Source of the DNA: Leptospira sp.
GTDB taxonomy: Bacteria; Spirochaetota; Leptospiria; Leptospirales; Leptospiraceae
Assembly: GCA_016742255.1 (NCBI GenBank)
Contig: JACVCB010000044.1
Location: 1 to 19,224 of the forward strand
Direction of reading: 5' to 3'
DNA length: 19,224 nucleotides
Part shown: positions 7,196-15,667 of the stretch, one piece after another
Numbering within the stretch: the stretch's first letter is position 1
Layout of the letters: each line of letters starts with the position of its first letter
Notes under the pieces: generated by a model
What the model was told of the DNA's origin: nothing
Databases searched by the model: none
What the model saw: the letters and a program-made list of their open reading frames with translations, nothing else
Made by a program: the position numbers and the translations under genes

Positions 7196-8737
7196 TTAAG
7201 CGACGGCACGAAGTTCCTTTTCTGCTTTAGTTGCTGGTTTGAATTTCCAGAACGACTCTGCCACAGAAAGATAGGAGACATAGAAAAATCCGATAGAATA
7301 GAGAACCATAAAACCGATCATATATGGTTTTCCGACCATGAAGGATAAATAAATGCAAAATACACAATAAGCACCCATAAAGAACTCGAGGAAAGCTCGG
7401 TAATCCACAGGAACCACATATTTGATTTTGTCCTGTAAACTATCCCCTTCTTTTTCAATTCGGAGTTTAGGTGTGCGTTTGAATCCCGATTGGACACCAA
7501 AAACTGCTTCTACCCAGGCATAGGTGTTCATCACAGCAATACCGGTTCCAATCATGACAAGGATGGGAAGGTAAACCAATTTGGATTTCCAGGTTTTGTG
7601 AATTTCTCTTTGGGAATACGCGTAAAAAATAACAGGTCCCATGGAGCCAACGGAAAGAACCGCAGCCGATCCAAAAAGAATTTCCATTGGGAGGTCATCC
7701 ATTTTAAATCCTGCCCAATATTCCATCAAAAGGAGAGGAGCTGTGAGAAGGATGTTGATGATCATCAGCGGATGAACTGAATAATTGATTAAGTGAGTGA
7801 TCGCCTCACCTTTGATTTTCCAAGATTCTTTGGACTTCCAAATGCGAGGGATGAGTTTAACTGCCGTTTGGATGGAGCCTTTGCACCAACGGAATTGTTG
7901 TGCCTTGTATGCGTTCATTGTTGCAGGGATTTCTGCCTTACAAACTACATCTTTGATGTAACGGAATCTCCAACCTTTGAGCTCAGCTCGGTAGGATAAG
8001 TCAAAGTCTTCTGTGAGGGTATCATGTTCCCATCCACCAGCATCTTCGATGCAAGAACGTCTCCAGATACCAGCAGTCCCGTTAAAGTTCATCCAAAGGC
8101 TGGAACCATTTCGTGCCACTTGTTCAATCATAAAGTGACCATCGATTCCAAAACTTTGCGCTTTGGTTAAAATATTATAAGTTTCGTTGATATGGCCCCA
8201 ACGTGTTTGGACCATTCCGATGGATTCATCATCAAAGTATCCCATCGTACGGAGTAAAAAATCTGGATCTGGAGTAAAATCAGCATCAAAGATTGCGATA
8301 TAATCCCCTTTTGCCTTTGCCATACCCTCATCCAAAGCACCAGCCTTGTGGCCTTTACGATTGGTTCTATGAACGTGTTCGATCCAGATTCCCTTTTTTT
8401 TGTACTGAGAAACAAGAGTCGCAACCTTTTCAATGGTTTCATCAGTAGAATCATCCAAAACTTGGATTTGGAGTTTTTTTGCAGGGTATTGTAAATTACA
8501 AGCGGACTCAATCAAACGATCGACCACATAAAATTCATTAAAAATAGGAAGTTGGACCGTTACCGTAGGTAGGTTTTTGTCCTTTAAAGAGAGGATTTTT
8601 GATTCATCCTCTGCACAGTTTTGTTTGTATCTGCTATACAAAAACACCATGAGGTAGGTGTGTAACCCAAAGTAGAACAGAACTAAAATATCGAAACCGT
8701 AAAGTACCAAAAAGGATATAGATAAAAACGTGAGCAT
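7196..8737 (-). CDS. GT2 glycosyltransferase, cellulose-synthase/CslA-like
   Basis: A membrane glycosyltransferase of family 2 that probably extends a beta-linked polysaccharide (beta-glucan or mannan type); the product is unknown. With the ATG at 8735-8737 it has 513 residues. It has an N-terminal hydrophobic region (about 4-33), then a GT-A domain with LDDSTDET (94-101), DAD (151-153), TED (242-244) and QQFRW (280-284), the full D, DxD, TED, QxxRW set of processive enzymes. C-terminal membrane helices lie between about 310 and 500. No PilZ domain is fused. The frame stays open upstream to a TTG at 8869, but that would overlap the divergent gene and adds a non-family N-terminus. No strong ribosome-binding site marks the chosen ATG, so the start is uncertain. 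Confidence 0.85.
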   Translation of the reverse strand: MLTFLSISFLVLYGFDILVLFYFGLHTYLMVFLYSRYKQNCAEDESKILSLKDKNLPTVTVQLPIFNEFYVVDRLIESACNLQYPAKKLQIQVLDDSTDETIEKVATLVSQYKKKGIWIEHVHRTNRKGHKAGALDEGMAKAKGDYIAIFDADFTPDPDFLLRTMGYFDDESIGMVQTRWGHINETYNILTKAQSFGIDGHFMIEQVARNGSSLWMNFNGTAGIWRRSCIEDAGGWEHDTLTEDFDLSYRAELKGWRFRYIKDVVCKAEIPATMNAYKAQQFRWCKGSIQTAVKLIPRIWKSKESWKIKGEAITHLINYSVHPLMIINILLTAPLLLMEYWAGFKMDDLPMEILFGSAAVLSVGSMGPVIFYAYSQREIHKTWKSKLVYLPILVMIGTGIAVMNTYAWVEAVFGVQSGFKRTPKLRIEKEGDSLQDKIKYVVPVDYRAFLEFFMGAYCVFCIYLSFMVGKPYMIGFMVLYSIGFFYVSYLSVAESFWKFKPATKAEKELRAVA

Positions 8738-8857
8738 AGTTATAGTCAAAATCGGCACATAGGGGGTTTTGGTCAAACATTTTGTGCACCGCCAAATAAA
8801 AATAGAATTTCTTTCGTTTGCGATCAAGGCCCATACCACAACATTGGTTGCAATTCT
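8738..8857. promoter_or_regulatory. Divergent promoter region
   Basis: These 120 bases separate the minus-strand glycosyltransferase from the plus-strand membrane protein gene and must hold both promoters if the chosen starts are right. I could not pick -35/-10 boxes with confidence. Confidence 0.35.
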
Positions 8858-11041
8858 ATGGATTCTCAATGGAAACGATTCTGGGAAACCGGCCTCTTCC
8901 CTTCACTCGAATTTAGCCTTAGCCTCTCGATAGGTTATGTTTTGTCTTTGTTCTTTTATGTTGCTGGGTCAGAATTATCTTTAATTGATAGGACAGACAC
9001 TGCTTATCCCATCTTACAAGCGCTAATTGCTATTTTTTTTGCTGCTGGGTTTATTTACAGGAAATACAAACAAAACTTTCCATTTACCCTAAGTTTGACA
9101 CTACTCACACTTGCAATCGGTCAAGTGATTTGGCTTTTATTAGGAAACACTTCTGAATTTTTAATCGATTATATCTTTTCCTTCGAATTAGTATTGATTG
9201 GTGGTATTTTATCCGCATTTTCAGTGGGTATTTATGGCGGATCTTTGCGTGACTTTAGGTTTTTGAGTTTTACTTTAGGAGTTACAGTATTTACTTTTTA
9301 CTCCCTTTTTGAACCTAATCAAAATTATTCGATAAAAATACTTTTAGCTATCTTATACATACTATTGTCTTTTTATTTTTTTAGCACTTTATTCCAACAA
9401 AATCCTATCTCCAGTAAGTTTTATAAAATAAGATCAAAAATCGGGAAACACCCTTTATTTTCTCCTTTTTATCGATCAAGTTTATCCTTACTCATTGCTT
9501 ATTGTATTCTCCATTTATATTTCCAACCAGGACCTAAAATACCTTTAATACTTTCTATCTCATTCTCAGTGACATTCGGAAGAGTATTATCACTATTAGG
9601 TGGATTAAAAAAGGAAACGAAAGCGGTATTTTTAATAGGAAGAGTTGCATTGTTGTTTGCATTTTTCTTCTTTATTTACCAATCTTATTGGAGTTCATTT
9701 TACATTGCACTCTGTATTATTGGAGGTACAATTGTTGGTTTTTTTAAACCTAACAAAACACCTTACAAAGAATATATGATGATTGGTATGGAAACAGGAA
9801 TATACTTGGGTCTTTCCTTCCTTTTATATTTTTGGAATTTGCCGATGGGAATTCGCACACTTACTGCTATTTTATTCGTTCCCGTTTTGGTTTATCCTTA
9901 TTTATTGCAAAAACATATTGTTAGATTGCCTCGCATTCTAATGTTAGCTGGCGCAATTCTGATAGTGACATTTTTCTTTTCCCCTCCTACGATCCGAACT
10001 AATTCTCCATTTTCAAAAAAAGAGAACTTTGATCCGATCCCATTTGCCATCACAAACCTAAATTTTAATGAAGAAGAATATATTTTTTATAAATCAGTTT
10101 TACCTTTTCCTTCGAATCCTTTTTTACCAAAACGATCAGAAATCAAAGACAAAATTGTTGTATTAGGTTTGAGTTCAAACCAATCACAAATCATATCATA
10201 TATTGAAAGGTTAAGTGAAGAAAATCATCCGTTTTTAATTATCACAACCAGAAACAAAACCAATCAATTCCATCATATCAATGCACTGTCATTACTTAGC
10301 AGAAAATCATATTGGAATTTTGATATATACTATCCAAATTATATGAGTCAAAAAATTAATTTTGCACCAACACTTCCCAATGATTGGAAATTAAAGTATT
10401 TTCATGAAAAACTTGATAATGCAACGTTCCAAGAAGTAGTGAATCAATTAGATTCTGTATTAAAGTATTCTTCAGGTGATTTGAGAAAAGACGCACTGGA
10501 AATCAAACATTTATATTATGAATCGTTTGCAACTTACGCAAAATTTTATCATAACATTGGCCAAAATAAATTAAGTTTAGATGCAATTGCTTATGCTAGG
10601 AAATTTGAATCACCAAAACCAGATTTACTTAGAATTGCATTTAATAGTTTAAAATTCACAACTCCAGAAGCGGAATACATTCCAATTCTCGAAGATTTGA
10701 GTATAGATTCGGAATTCCAAGAGTTTGCTTGGAATTCACTCATTCCTATGTTTGAGTCTTTGGGAGATTGGAACAATGCATTAAAAACAATGGGATTATT
10801 AGAAAAGTATTACAGAACAAATAATCAAATAGAACAAGCAAACGAACTTGAGCTAGCTAGAGTTAGGTTATACATCAACCAAGAGAACTGGAAAGAAGTA
10901 GAACCTATTATTTCTGCACGTTTAAGAGAAAATCCCAATTCTGTGATTTGGGAACGATTGAAAAATGAAGTAATTGAAAAAAAAGACTCATTTAGACGTA
11001 TCAGTATACGACCAGATGCAAAAGAGGCAAGAATCCAATGA
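8858..11041 (+). CDS. Large polytopic membrane protein with helical-repeat (TPR-like) tail
   Basis: A 727-residue protein of unknown function. The first ~380 residues contain about twelve to thirteen hydrophobic helices (roughly 14-37, 48-67, 75-96, 104-128, 133-150, 158-180, 207-222, 227-250, 256-297 as two, 308-327, 336-352, 361-376). A soluble region follows. Residues about 430-450 (IVVLGLSSNQSQ..) look like the first strand of an alpha/beta fold, and about 530-715 is all-helical with TPR-like pairs (for example LGDWNNALKTM and YINQENWKEVEPII). The ATGA at 11038-11041 overlaps the motA start, so the two are translationally coupled. A membrane-embedded spermidine-synthase-like or secretion/polymer-export role can be imagined, but no catalytic motif is visible. 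Confidence 0.75.
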   Translation: MDSQWKRFWETGLFPSLEFSLSLSIGYVLSLFFYVAGSELSLIDRTDTAYPILQALIAIFFAAGFIYRKYKQNFPFTLSLTLLTLAIGQVIWLLLGNTSEFLIDYIFSFELVLIGGILSAFSVGIYGGSLRDFRFLSFTLGVTVFTFYSLFEPNQNYSIKILLAILYILLSFYFFSTLFQQNPISSKFYKIRSKIGKHPLFSPFYRSSLSLLIAYCILHLYFQPGPKIPLILSISFSVTFGRVLSLLGGLKKETKAVFLIGRVALLFAFFFFIYQSYWSSFYIALCIIGGTIVGFFKPNKTPYKEYMMIGMETGIYLGLSFLLYFWNLPMGIRTLTAILFVPVLVYPYLLQKHIVRLPRILMLAGAILIVTFFFSPPTIRTNSPFSKKENFDPIPFAITNLNFNEEEYIFYKSVLPFPSNPFLPKRSEIKDKIVVLGLSSNQSQIISYIERLSEENHPFLIITTRNKTNQFHHINALSLLSRKSYWNFDIYYPNYMSQKINFAPTLPNDWKLKYFHEKLDNATFQEVVNQLDSVLKYSSGDLRKDALEIKHLYYESFATYAKFYHNIGQNKLSLDAIAYARKFESPKPDLLRIAFNSLKFTTPEAEYIPILEDLSIDSEFQEFAWNSLIPMFESLGDWNNALKTMGLLEKYYRTNNQIEQANELELARVRLYINQENWKEVEPIISARLRENPNSVIWERLKNEVIEKKDSFRRISIRPDAKEARIQ

Positions 11042-11781
11042 TCCATTCTACATTACTCGGTATCCTCGCAGCAATTTTATCCGTTTTTGTTGCGATCTTA
11101 ATTGAAGGTGCATCATTACGATCATTTTTCCATATCCCTGCCATGTTTCTTATCGTTGGTGGAACGTTAGGTGCTACCTTTGCATCTTTTTCTATTTCAC
11201 AAATTTCAAAAGCCATTCGGGATACTCGCTTTGCATTGCAAAAACGGAGAGAAACAGATTTAAAACTTTTATTCTTTCGATTTTGGGAAAAAGCACGGAA
11301 AGATGGATTACTTTCTCTTGAAGATGAATCCAAAAAATTGGATAATCCATTTTTACAAAAAGGAATTCAATTGATAGTAGATGGATCTGATCCAAGAACG
11401 ATTGAAGAAATCCTTTGGGAAGCACATGAAGAAAAAGAGAAAGAAGACTTAAAATCTGCAAGAGTATATGAAACAGCCGCTGGTTTTTCTCCTACGATTG
11501 GAATCATTGGAACCGTACTCGGGCTAGTCACGGTTCTAGAAAATTTGGATGGTGGAACAAAGGTGCTCGGCCAAGGAATTGCAACTGCTTTCATTGCAAC
11601 ATTTTATGGTATTTCCTTTGCAAACTTAATTTTATTACCTATTTCCAATCAATTAAAAGTAGTTGCAAAACGTGAAAGTAACGAACGTCAGGCGATCATG
11701 AGAGGGATTTTATCCTTACAATCAGGTGAAAATCGCAGAATTTTAGCAGAACGAATCGATCCTTTTGTCAACCAATCATGA
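11038..11781 (+). CDS. motA: MotA-type flagellar stator protein
   Basis: MotA/PomA is the ion-channel stator subunit that, with MotB, turns the flagellar motor, here the periplasmic flagella. It has 247 residues with helices at about 4-22, 32-53, 148-167 and 181-201. The segment after helix 1 (EGASLRSFFHIPA, then IVGGTLGATFASF) and helix 3 (FSPTIGIIGTVLGLV, with channel Pro152) are family hallmarks, as is GIATAFIATFYG in helix 4, ending at Pro201. The cytoplasmic loop between helices 2 and 3 carries the charged residues that contact the rotor. It overlaps the preceding gene by 4 nt. The next gene is convergent, so no motB follows; the partner must be encoded elsewhere. The ExbB/TolQ relatives fit less well. 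Confidence 0.9.
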   Translation: MIHSTLLGILAAILSVFVAILIEGASLRSFFHIPAMFLIVGGTLGATFASFSISQISKAIRDTRFALQKRRETDLKLLFFRFWEKARKDGLLSLEDESKKLDNPFLQKGIQLIVDGSDPRTIEEILWEAHEEKEKEDLKSARVYETAAGFSPTIGIIGTVLGLVTVLENLDGGTKVLGQGIATAFIATFYGISFANLILLPISNQLKVVAKRESNERQAIMRGILSLQSGENRRILAERIDPFVNQS

Positions 11782-11794
11782 GATACATTTAGTA

Positions 11795-12775
11795 CTAGAT
11801 AGGAACGATGCAAAATAATTGGTGGATTTTTTGGTCCCTAAAGTCTGGTGGTATCGACTCCGATGTACGATTCATACATAGATACCCTCTCTCCTTCCAT
11901 TCCTCTTCTTCAACTTCCATTTTAAACTTACGGAAATTAGTTGAGAACCAAATTTCACCGTGATCGGTTAGAAACTTTGTTAGCAACAATAAAAGTATAT
12001 TTCTGTGTTTCGTTTGCACATCCCATTCTTCGTACATTTTTTTACTATTTGAGAATGTTGGTGGATCAAGGAAAATTAAATCATACCTTTCTCGGTTAGG
12101 TTTTTTTGCTTCACCTTCTAACCATTGCAATATGTCAGCATTGATAATTTGATGATTCGGACCAGTAAAGCCATTTCGTTGTAAATTTTGATTGGCCCAT
12201 TCACAATATGTTTTTGATAGATCTATACTTTTTGTCTTGATTGCACCACCTGACGCAGCGTATACGGAAAACGCACCTGTATATGAAAATAAATTGAGAA
12301 CAGATTTATTTTGTGATTTTTCTTTTAACCATTTCCGCGTAATTCGATGGTCAAGAAACAAACCTGTGTCCAAATAATCAGAGAGATTGATTCGGAATTC
12401 TAAGTTAGCTTCCTTTACCCAATGATCATTCCCTTCAATTGCAATTTTTTCGTATTGATCAGTTCCTTTTTGTTTCCTACGACTTTTCAAAAAAAGAGTA
12501 TCATCTGTTATCTGAAATACATTTTTCACAATTCCGGCAATTTGTGCAAATCTTGTCTCGTGGTCAGCTTCTGCTTGGAACCGTAACGAACTTTTATCAT
12601 ACAAAACAAATCCATTTGGATATCGATCCAATATACATGCAACTTGGGGTATGTCTTCCGAATAGATCCGATAGCATTCAATATTTTCTCGTTTCGCCCA
12701 TTTTTCGCGCTCTTTTTTTAATTTGCGAAGGCGATTTTCAAACATTATGAGGGCACCTAATCCTCGTTCCGTCAT
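11795..12775 (-). CDS. rlmK: 23S rRNA methyltransferase, RlmK-type (stand-alone C-terminal half of RlmKL)
   Basis: A class I SAM-dependent methyltransferase closely resembling the C-terminal RlmK half of E. coli RlmKL, which makes m7G2069 in 23S rRNA. It has 326 residues. Matching segments in order: FENRLRKLKKEREKWAKRE (12-30), ECYRIY (33-38), LKSRRKQKG (96-104), DYLDTGLFLDHR (133-144), the SAM-binding NLFSYTGAFSVYAASGGA (161-178), and LDPPTFSNSK (236-245). The N-terminal THUMP/RlmL half of the E. coli fusion is absent, so only one of the two methylations can be assigned. The ATG at 12773-12775 is chosen because AAGGA lies 7 nt upstream; a second ATG ten codons later is weaker. It converges on motA with a 13 nt gap. 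Confidence 0.88.
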   Translation of the reverse strand: MTERGLGALIMFENRLRKLKKEREKWAKRENIECYRIYSEDIPQVACILDRYPNGFVLYDKSSLRFQAEADHETRFAQIAGIVKNVFQITDDTLFLKSRRKQKGTDQYEKIAIEGNDHWVKEANLEFRINLSDYLDTGLFLDHRITRKWLKEKSQNKSVLNLFSYTGAFSVYAASGGAIKTKSIDLSKTYCEWANQNLQRNGFTGPNHQIINADILQWLEGEAKKPNRERYDLIFLDPPTFSNSKKMYEEWDVQTKHRNILLLLLTKFLTDHGEIWFSTNFRKFKMEVEEEEWKERGYLCMNRTSESIPPDFRDQKIHQLFCIVPI

Positions 12776-12802
12776 GGTTAGTTCCTTATTTGGTGGGCTT
12801 TT

Positions 12803-12883
12803 TAGGTATACTTCCCCGCCCTACTCGAGACTGGGTGGGGTTATCCACCCGCCACCCAATAAGCTCCATATAACATACCTGCT
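12803..12883 (+). repeat. ~80 bp structured repeat, copy B
   Basis: Inverted relative to copy A (331-411), in the intergenic region between rlmK and the RNase H-like gene. It is bounded by a short inverted repeat, AGGTAT (12804-12809) and ATACCT (12875-12880). Inside, GGGTGGGG (12833-12840) can pair with CCCCGCCC (12814-12821, one G-U pair, CTCGAG in the loop), with CCACCC at 12845-12850, or with CCACCC at 12852-12857. These pairings exclude one another. No target-site duplication is evident. Confidence 0.78.
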
Positions 12884-12958
12884 GGAAAAGTCCTCTTTAT
12901 TTCAATTTCTAAGATTTTTTTTTCAAAGAGGTTCATGTTTTTGATTGGTGATAGTTTC

Positions 12959-13396
12959 ATGATTCAAAATCATGTCGGCTATATGTCCTCTAAAGATACT
13001 ACTTTTGTTTATTGTGATGGAAGTTCCCGTGGGAATCCTGGTCCTGCTGCGATAGGAGTTTCCTTTCAAGATAATGATGGGAATGAATTTTTGTCCTTAT
13101 CTGAAAAGATTGGAAATGCAACTAACAATATCGCAGAATGGAATGCTTTATTTCGAGGAATGGAAGAAGCAATCAAACATAGTATAAAAAAGATAAAGTT
13201 TAAATTAGATTCGGAACTAGTCGTAAAACAAATGAAAGGTGAATACAAGGTAAAAAACAAAGATCTGTTAGTATTTAAAAATAAATGCGAAGAGCTCAAA
13301 AATTCATTTGATAATTTTGAAATTCAATATATACCACGCGAACAAAATGCACGAGCTGACCAACTTGCAAATCTTGCACAAGATAATAAGGGATGA
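12959..13396 (+). CDS. rnhA: RNase HI-like ribonuclease
   Basis: A cytoplasmic RNase H of the small, reverse-transcriptase-like type that cuts RNA in RNA-DNA hybrids. All four carboxylates of the active site are present: Asp in YCDGSSRGNPGPAA, Glu in NNIAEWNAL, Asp in LDSELVVKQM, and Asp in NARADQLANLA (positions 20, 60, 84 and 134 from this start). The full RGNPG turn is also there. The start is ambiguous among ATGs at 12935, 12959 and 12983. I favour 12959 because GGTGAT, part of the Shine-Dalgarno consensus, lies 6 nt upstream; AGAGG before 12935 is too close, and 12983 has nothing. The conserved domain begins just after 12983, so activity does not depend on the choice. It overlaps the next gene by 4 nt. 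Confidence 0.88.
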   Translation: MIQNHVGYMSSKDTTFVYCDGSSRGNPGPAAIGVSFQDNDGNEFLSLSEKIGNATNNIAEWNALFRGMEEAIKHSIKKIKFKLDSELVVKQMKGEYKVKNKDLLVFKNKCEELKNSFDNFEIQYIPREQNARADQLANLAQDNKG

Positions 13397-13755
13397 AAAC
13401 TCTACTACCTCAATTTGCCTTCATTCTACTTTCCTTTTGGATGGTATTAAGTTGTAAACCTTCTTATACAAAACAATTGGACAAAATATTAGAAGAGGGA
13501 ACCATCTATCAGTCTGCCATATTTTGTGAACAAAATAAAATACATCTAAAGGAAAGAGAGTTAGTATGTATTGAGGTAACTAAAAAGGCAAAAGAGGAAA
13601 TTGATTCCATCATCAATCGTAGATTAGACTTAGGAATTGCACCAGTTATCATTGAGAAATCCAAAGGAAAAGAAATTGAGGAATTCTTAAAAGTCCATAC
13701 ACAAATGGGGATTCGTTATTGGGAAATCTGGAAATCGAGTGTGATTTTAGAATAG
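13393..13755 (+). CDS. Small lipoprotein
   Basis: A 120-residue protein with a signal peptide ending in a spirochaete-type lipobox (MVLSC, Cys21), so probably exported and lipid-modified. The mature part is charged and helical, with no recognisable domain. It has a 4-nt overlap (ATGA) with the RNase H-like gene, which indicates coupled translation. The frame starts at the ATG in GGGATGAAAAC. Function unknown. Confidence 0.7.
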   Translation: MKTLLPQFAFILLSFWMVLSCKPSYTKQLDKILEEGTIYQSAIFCEQNKIHLKERELVCIEVTKKAKEEIDSIINRRLDLGIAPVIIEKSKGKEIEEFLKVHTQMGIRYWEIWKSSVILE

Positions 13756-13788
13756 ACAATCTTCGCCATTTTGCGATAACCATTTTAT

Positions 13789-14211
13789 ATGGCTGGCGAT
13801 CCTTCTCAAATTCTCAAAAAAATTGGACTCAAGGTTACGAAAAACAGAGAACAAGTTTTATCGATCTTACAAGGATCCACAAGACCACTCAACCACCAAG
13901 AAATCATGGAAAAACTCCCCAAAGAAGAATCTTGGGATCGAGTTACGATCTATCGTGCATTATCTGATCTAGAAGAAAAAAATTTACTCAACTCTCTGCA
14001 TTCAGCTGATCGTGTGACTTATTTTGAATTGAAATCGGACGGCAATCATGTTGTATCACTTGCCCATGGCCATTTGATCTGTAATGTCTGCGGAAAAATC
14101 GAATGTATCGATGATCCATGGAATGGTATGCCTTCCTCAAAACAACTAAAAGGTTTTACGACAGAATCGGTTGAAATTGTTTTTCGAGGCAAATGTCGAA
14201 ATTGCCAATAA
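13789..14211 (+). CDS. Fur-family metal-dependent transcriptional regulator
   Basis: A 140-residue regulator of the Fur/Zur/PerR family. The N-terminal winged helix (about 5-75) shows TKNREQVLSIL and the recognition-helix segment WDRVTIYRALSDLEE (49-63). The C-terminal dimerisation domain carries both structural zinc pairs, C98-x2-C101 and C136-x2-C139, plus candidate metal ligands E80, H93 and H95. The usual His-rich HHHDH run is reduced to LAHGHLIC, so which metal or peroxide signal it reads is unclear; I do not assign it to Fur, Zur or PerR. It starts 33 nt after the lipoprotein gene with no clear ribosome-binding site, and its end overlaps the next gene by 19 nt. Confidence 0.88.
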   Translation: MAGDPSQILKKIGLKVTKNREQVLSILQGSTRPLNHQEIMEKLPKEESWDRVTIYRALSDLEEKNLLNSLHSADRVTYFELKSDGNHVVSLAHGHLICNVCGKIECIDDPWNGMPSSKQLKGFTTESVEIVFRGKCRNCQ

Positions 14212-15488
14212 ACCTTTCTTCTTACATTCCAACCTTTCATAAAAATCATCTAGAGATCATAGACTCTACTTTAAAAAATTCAGGTTTTGAATGTTATTTG
14301 GTAGGTGGTTCAGTTCGAGATTTGGTAATGAAAAAAATTCCAAAGGAATACGATCTCACTACAAATGCAGAACCAAAACAAGTTAAGAAGTTATTCAGAA
14401 CAGTTATTGATACTGGTATCGAACATGGTACAGTCACGATTGTCATTGATAAGGTAAATTATGAAGTTACAACGTATAGAATTGATAAAGATTATACGGA
14501 TGGGAGAAGGCCTGGTCATGTTGAATTTGGTACAACGTTACATGAAGATTTAAAAAGAAGAGATTTTACAATGAATGCATTGGCGTTCGATCTTAAATCT
14601 GAAGAATTAATTGATGATCATACTGGGTTAGTTGATATAGAAAATAAAACAATTCGAACAATTGGTAACCCTATCCAAAGATTTTCAGAAGATGGATTAA
14701 GGCCAATTAGAGCCCTTCGTTTTGCTAGCACACTAAACTTTGTCATTGATGAAGAAACAAAAAAAGCAATCCATCTAACAAAACACATCACTCAAAAAAT
14801 TTCATTGGAACGATTCCAAGATGAAATACTAAAATCATTTGTAGGCGAAAATCCAGCAAAAATGATTCAATTGTTAGCAGAAGAAAATATTTTTCAGATT
14901 TTTCTTCCAACAATACCCAATGATCTTATACCCAACGAAACGATTCTTAATAGGCTCAATCAAATTCCAAATGAATTGGTTGGGTTCCAACTTGCCTTTG
15001 CTTTTTATTCGATTTTACCTAGCTTAACACTCAAAGAATTGGAAACCCATTTACGTACTCTAAAGTTTTCAGGACAAAACATAAAAGATACAATTTTGTT
15101 TTTTGATTTGTTGTTAAAATGGAATCAAATTACGAATACTAGTTCTCTCTCATCTTACACGATAAAAAAAGAATTCTTAGCGCCCGTTAAACGACATTTT
15201 TTAAATCGTTATGAATTGAATCGTAACTTTTACGAAAAATTAAAACCAATTTTTGGTGATCAAATCGAAACGATGATCACAATTTGGGAACAAAATCCGC
15301 CCTTATTACTTTCCGACTTGGCAATGAACGGCAACCAATTGAGTGAAAATTTTCCAAACTTACCTAAAACTAAATTTGGAGAGGTGTTAAACCAACTCTT
15401 GGACATCGTTTTACAATCGCCTAAAGAAAATGAATATCTAAGACTTATCCAACATACTGCTGATTTTATAAACAAATTGTCCAAATAA
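14193..15488 (+). CDS. CCA tRNA nucleotidyltransferase / poly(A) polymerase family
   Basis: A class II nucleotidyltransferase of 431 residues that adds CCA to tRNA ends or adenylates RNA. The head domain has LVGGSVRD (36-43), the metal-binding E52-Y-D54 in KEYDLTTN, the RRDFTMNALAFD motif (122-133) and EDGLRPIRALRFAS (166-179), all standard for the family. The C-terminal half is helical, as in the body and tail domains. The sequence alone does not separate a CCA-adding enzyme from a poly(A) polymerase; bacterial genomes with one copy usually use it for CCA. The ATG lies inside the Fur-family gene with GAGG 4 nt upstream, and the family core starts soon after, so the overlap is real. A hairpin terminator follows. 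Confidence 0.87.
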   Translation: MSKLPINLSSYIPTFHKNHLEIIDSTLKNSGFECYLVGGSVRDLVMKKIPKEYDLTTNAEPKQVKKLFRTVIDTGIEHGTVTIVIDKVNYEVTTYRIDKDYTDGRRPGHVEFGTTLHEDLKRRDFTMNALAFDLKSEELIDDHTGLVDIENKTIRTIGNPIQRFSEDGLRPIRALRFASTLNFVIDEETKKAIHLTKHITQKISLERFQDEILKSFVGENPAKMIQLLAEENIFQIFLPTIPNDLIPNETILNRLNQIPNELVGFQLAFAFYSILPSLTLKELETHLRTLKFSGQNIKDTILFFDLLLKWNQITNTSSLSSYTIKKEFLAPVKRHFLNRYELNRNFYEKLKPIFGDQIETMITIWEQNPPLLLSDLAMNGNQLSENFPNLPKTKFGEVLNQLLDIVLQSPKENEYLRLIQHTADFINKLSK

Positions 15489-15491
15489 TTC

Positions 15492-15535
15492 GAACAAAAG
15501 TAACCTACCTCCGGACGTTTTGTTCTCTTTTTAAT
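15492..15535 (+). terminator. Rho-independent terminator
   Basis: GAACAAAA (15492-15499) pairs exactly with TTTTGTTC (15518-15525); adding GT/AC with one bulge lengthens the stem. A T-rich run (TCTTTTTAA) follows. It starts 4 nt after the stop of the nucleotidyltransferase gene. Confidence 0.7.
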
Positions 15536-15596
15536 CAAAATTTGCCTTTTTTTTCTGATTTTCTCCCCTGAATTCGAAACCTCTCATTTTTTATTC

Positions 15597-15648
15597 CAAT
15601 TCCAACCTCATCAATTGCCAACCTGGTACACAACTTGCACATCAAGTT
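15597..15648 (+). promoter_or_regulatory. Porin upstream control region: direct repeats and inverted repeat
   Basis: CAATTCCAACCT (15597-15608) recurs 15 nt downstream as CAATTGCCAACCT (15612-15624), with one inserted G. An exact inverted repeat, AACTTG (15632-15637) and CAAGTT (15643-15648), five bases apart, ends 5 nt before the AGGAG that serves the porin start. These could be regulator-binding half-sites or a small RNA hairpin. No -35/-10 pair could be fixed. Confidence 0.45.
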
Positions 15649-15667
15649 CACATAGGAGAAATGGCAA

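Noticed and set aside
8738..8869. Longer glycosyltransferase from a TTG at 8869
   Set aside because: The extra 44 residues do not look like the family, use a rare start, and would overlap the divergent gene's start.
10138..10260. Spermidine-synthase-like catalytic domain in the 727-residue protein
   Set aside because: A strand resembling VVLGL is present, but the glycine-rich SAM motif and catalytic residues are not.
11038..11781. ExbB/TolQ instead of MotA
   Set aside because: The IVGGTLGATFASF segment after helix 1 and the helix 3/4 motifs are MotA/PomA-specific, and no ExbD/TolR follows.
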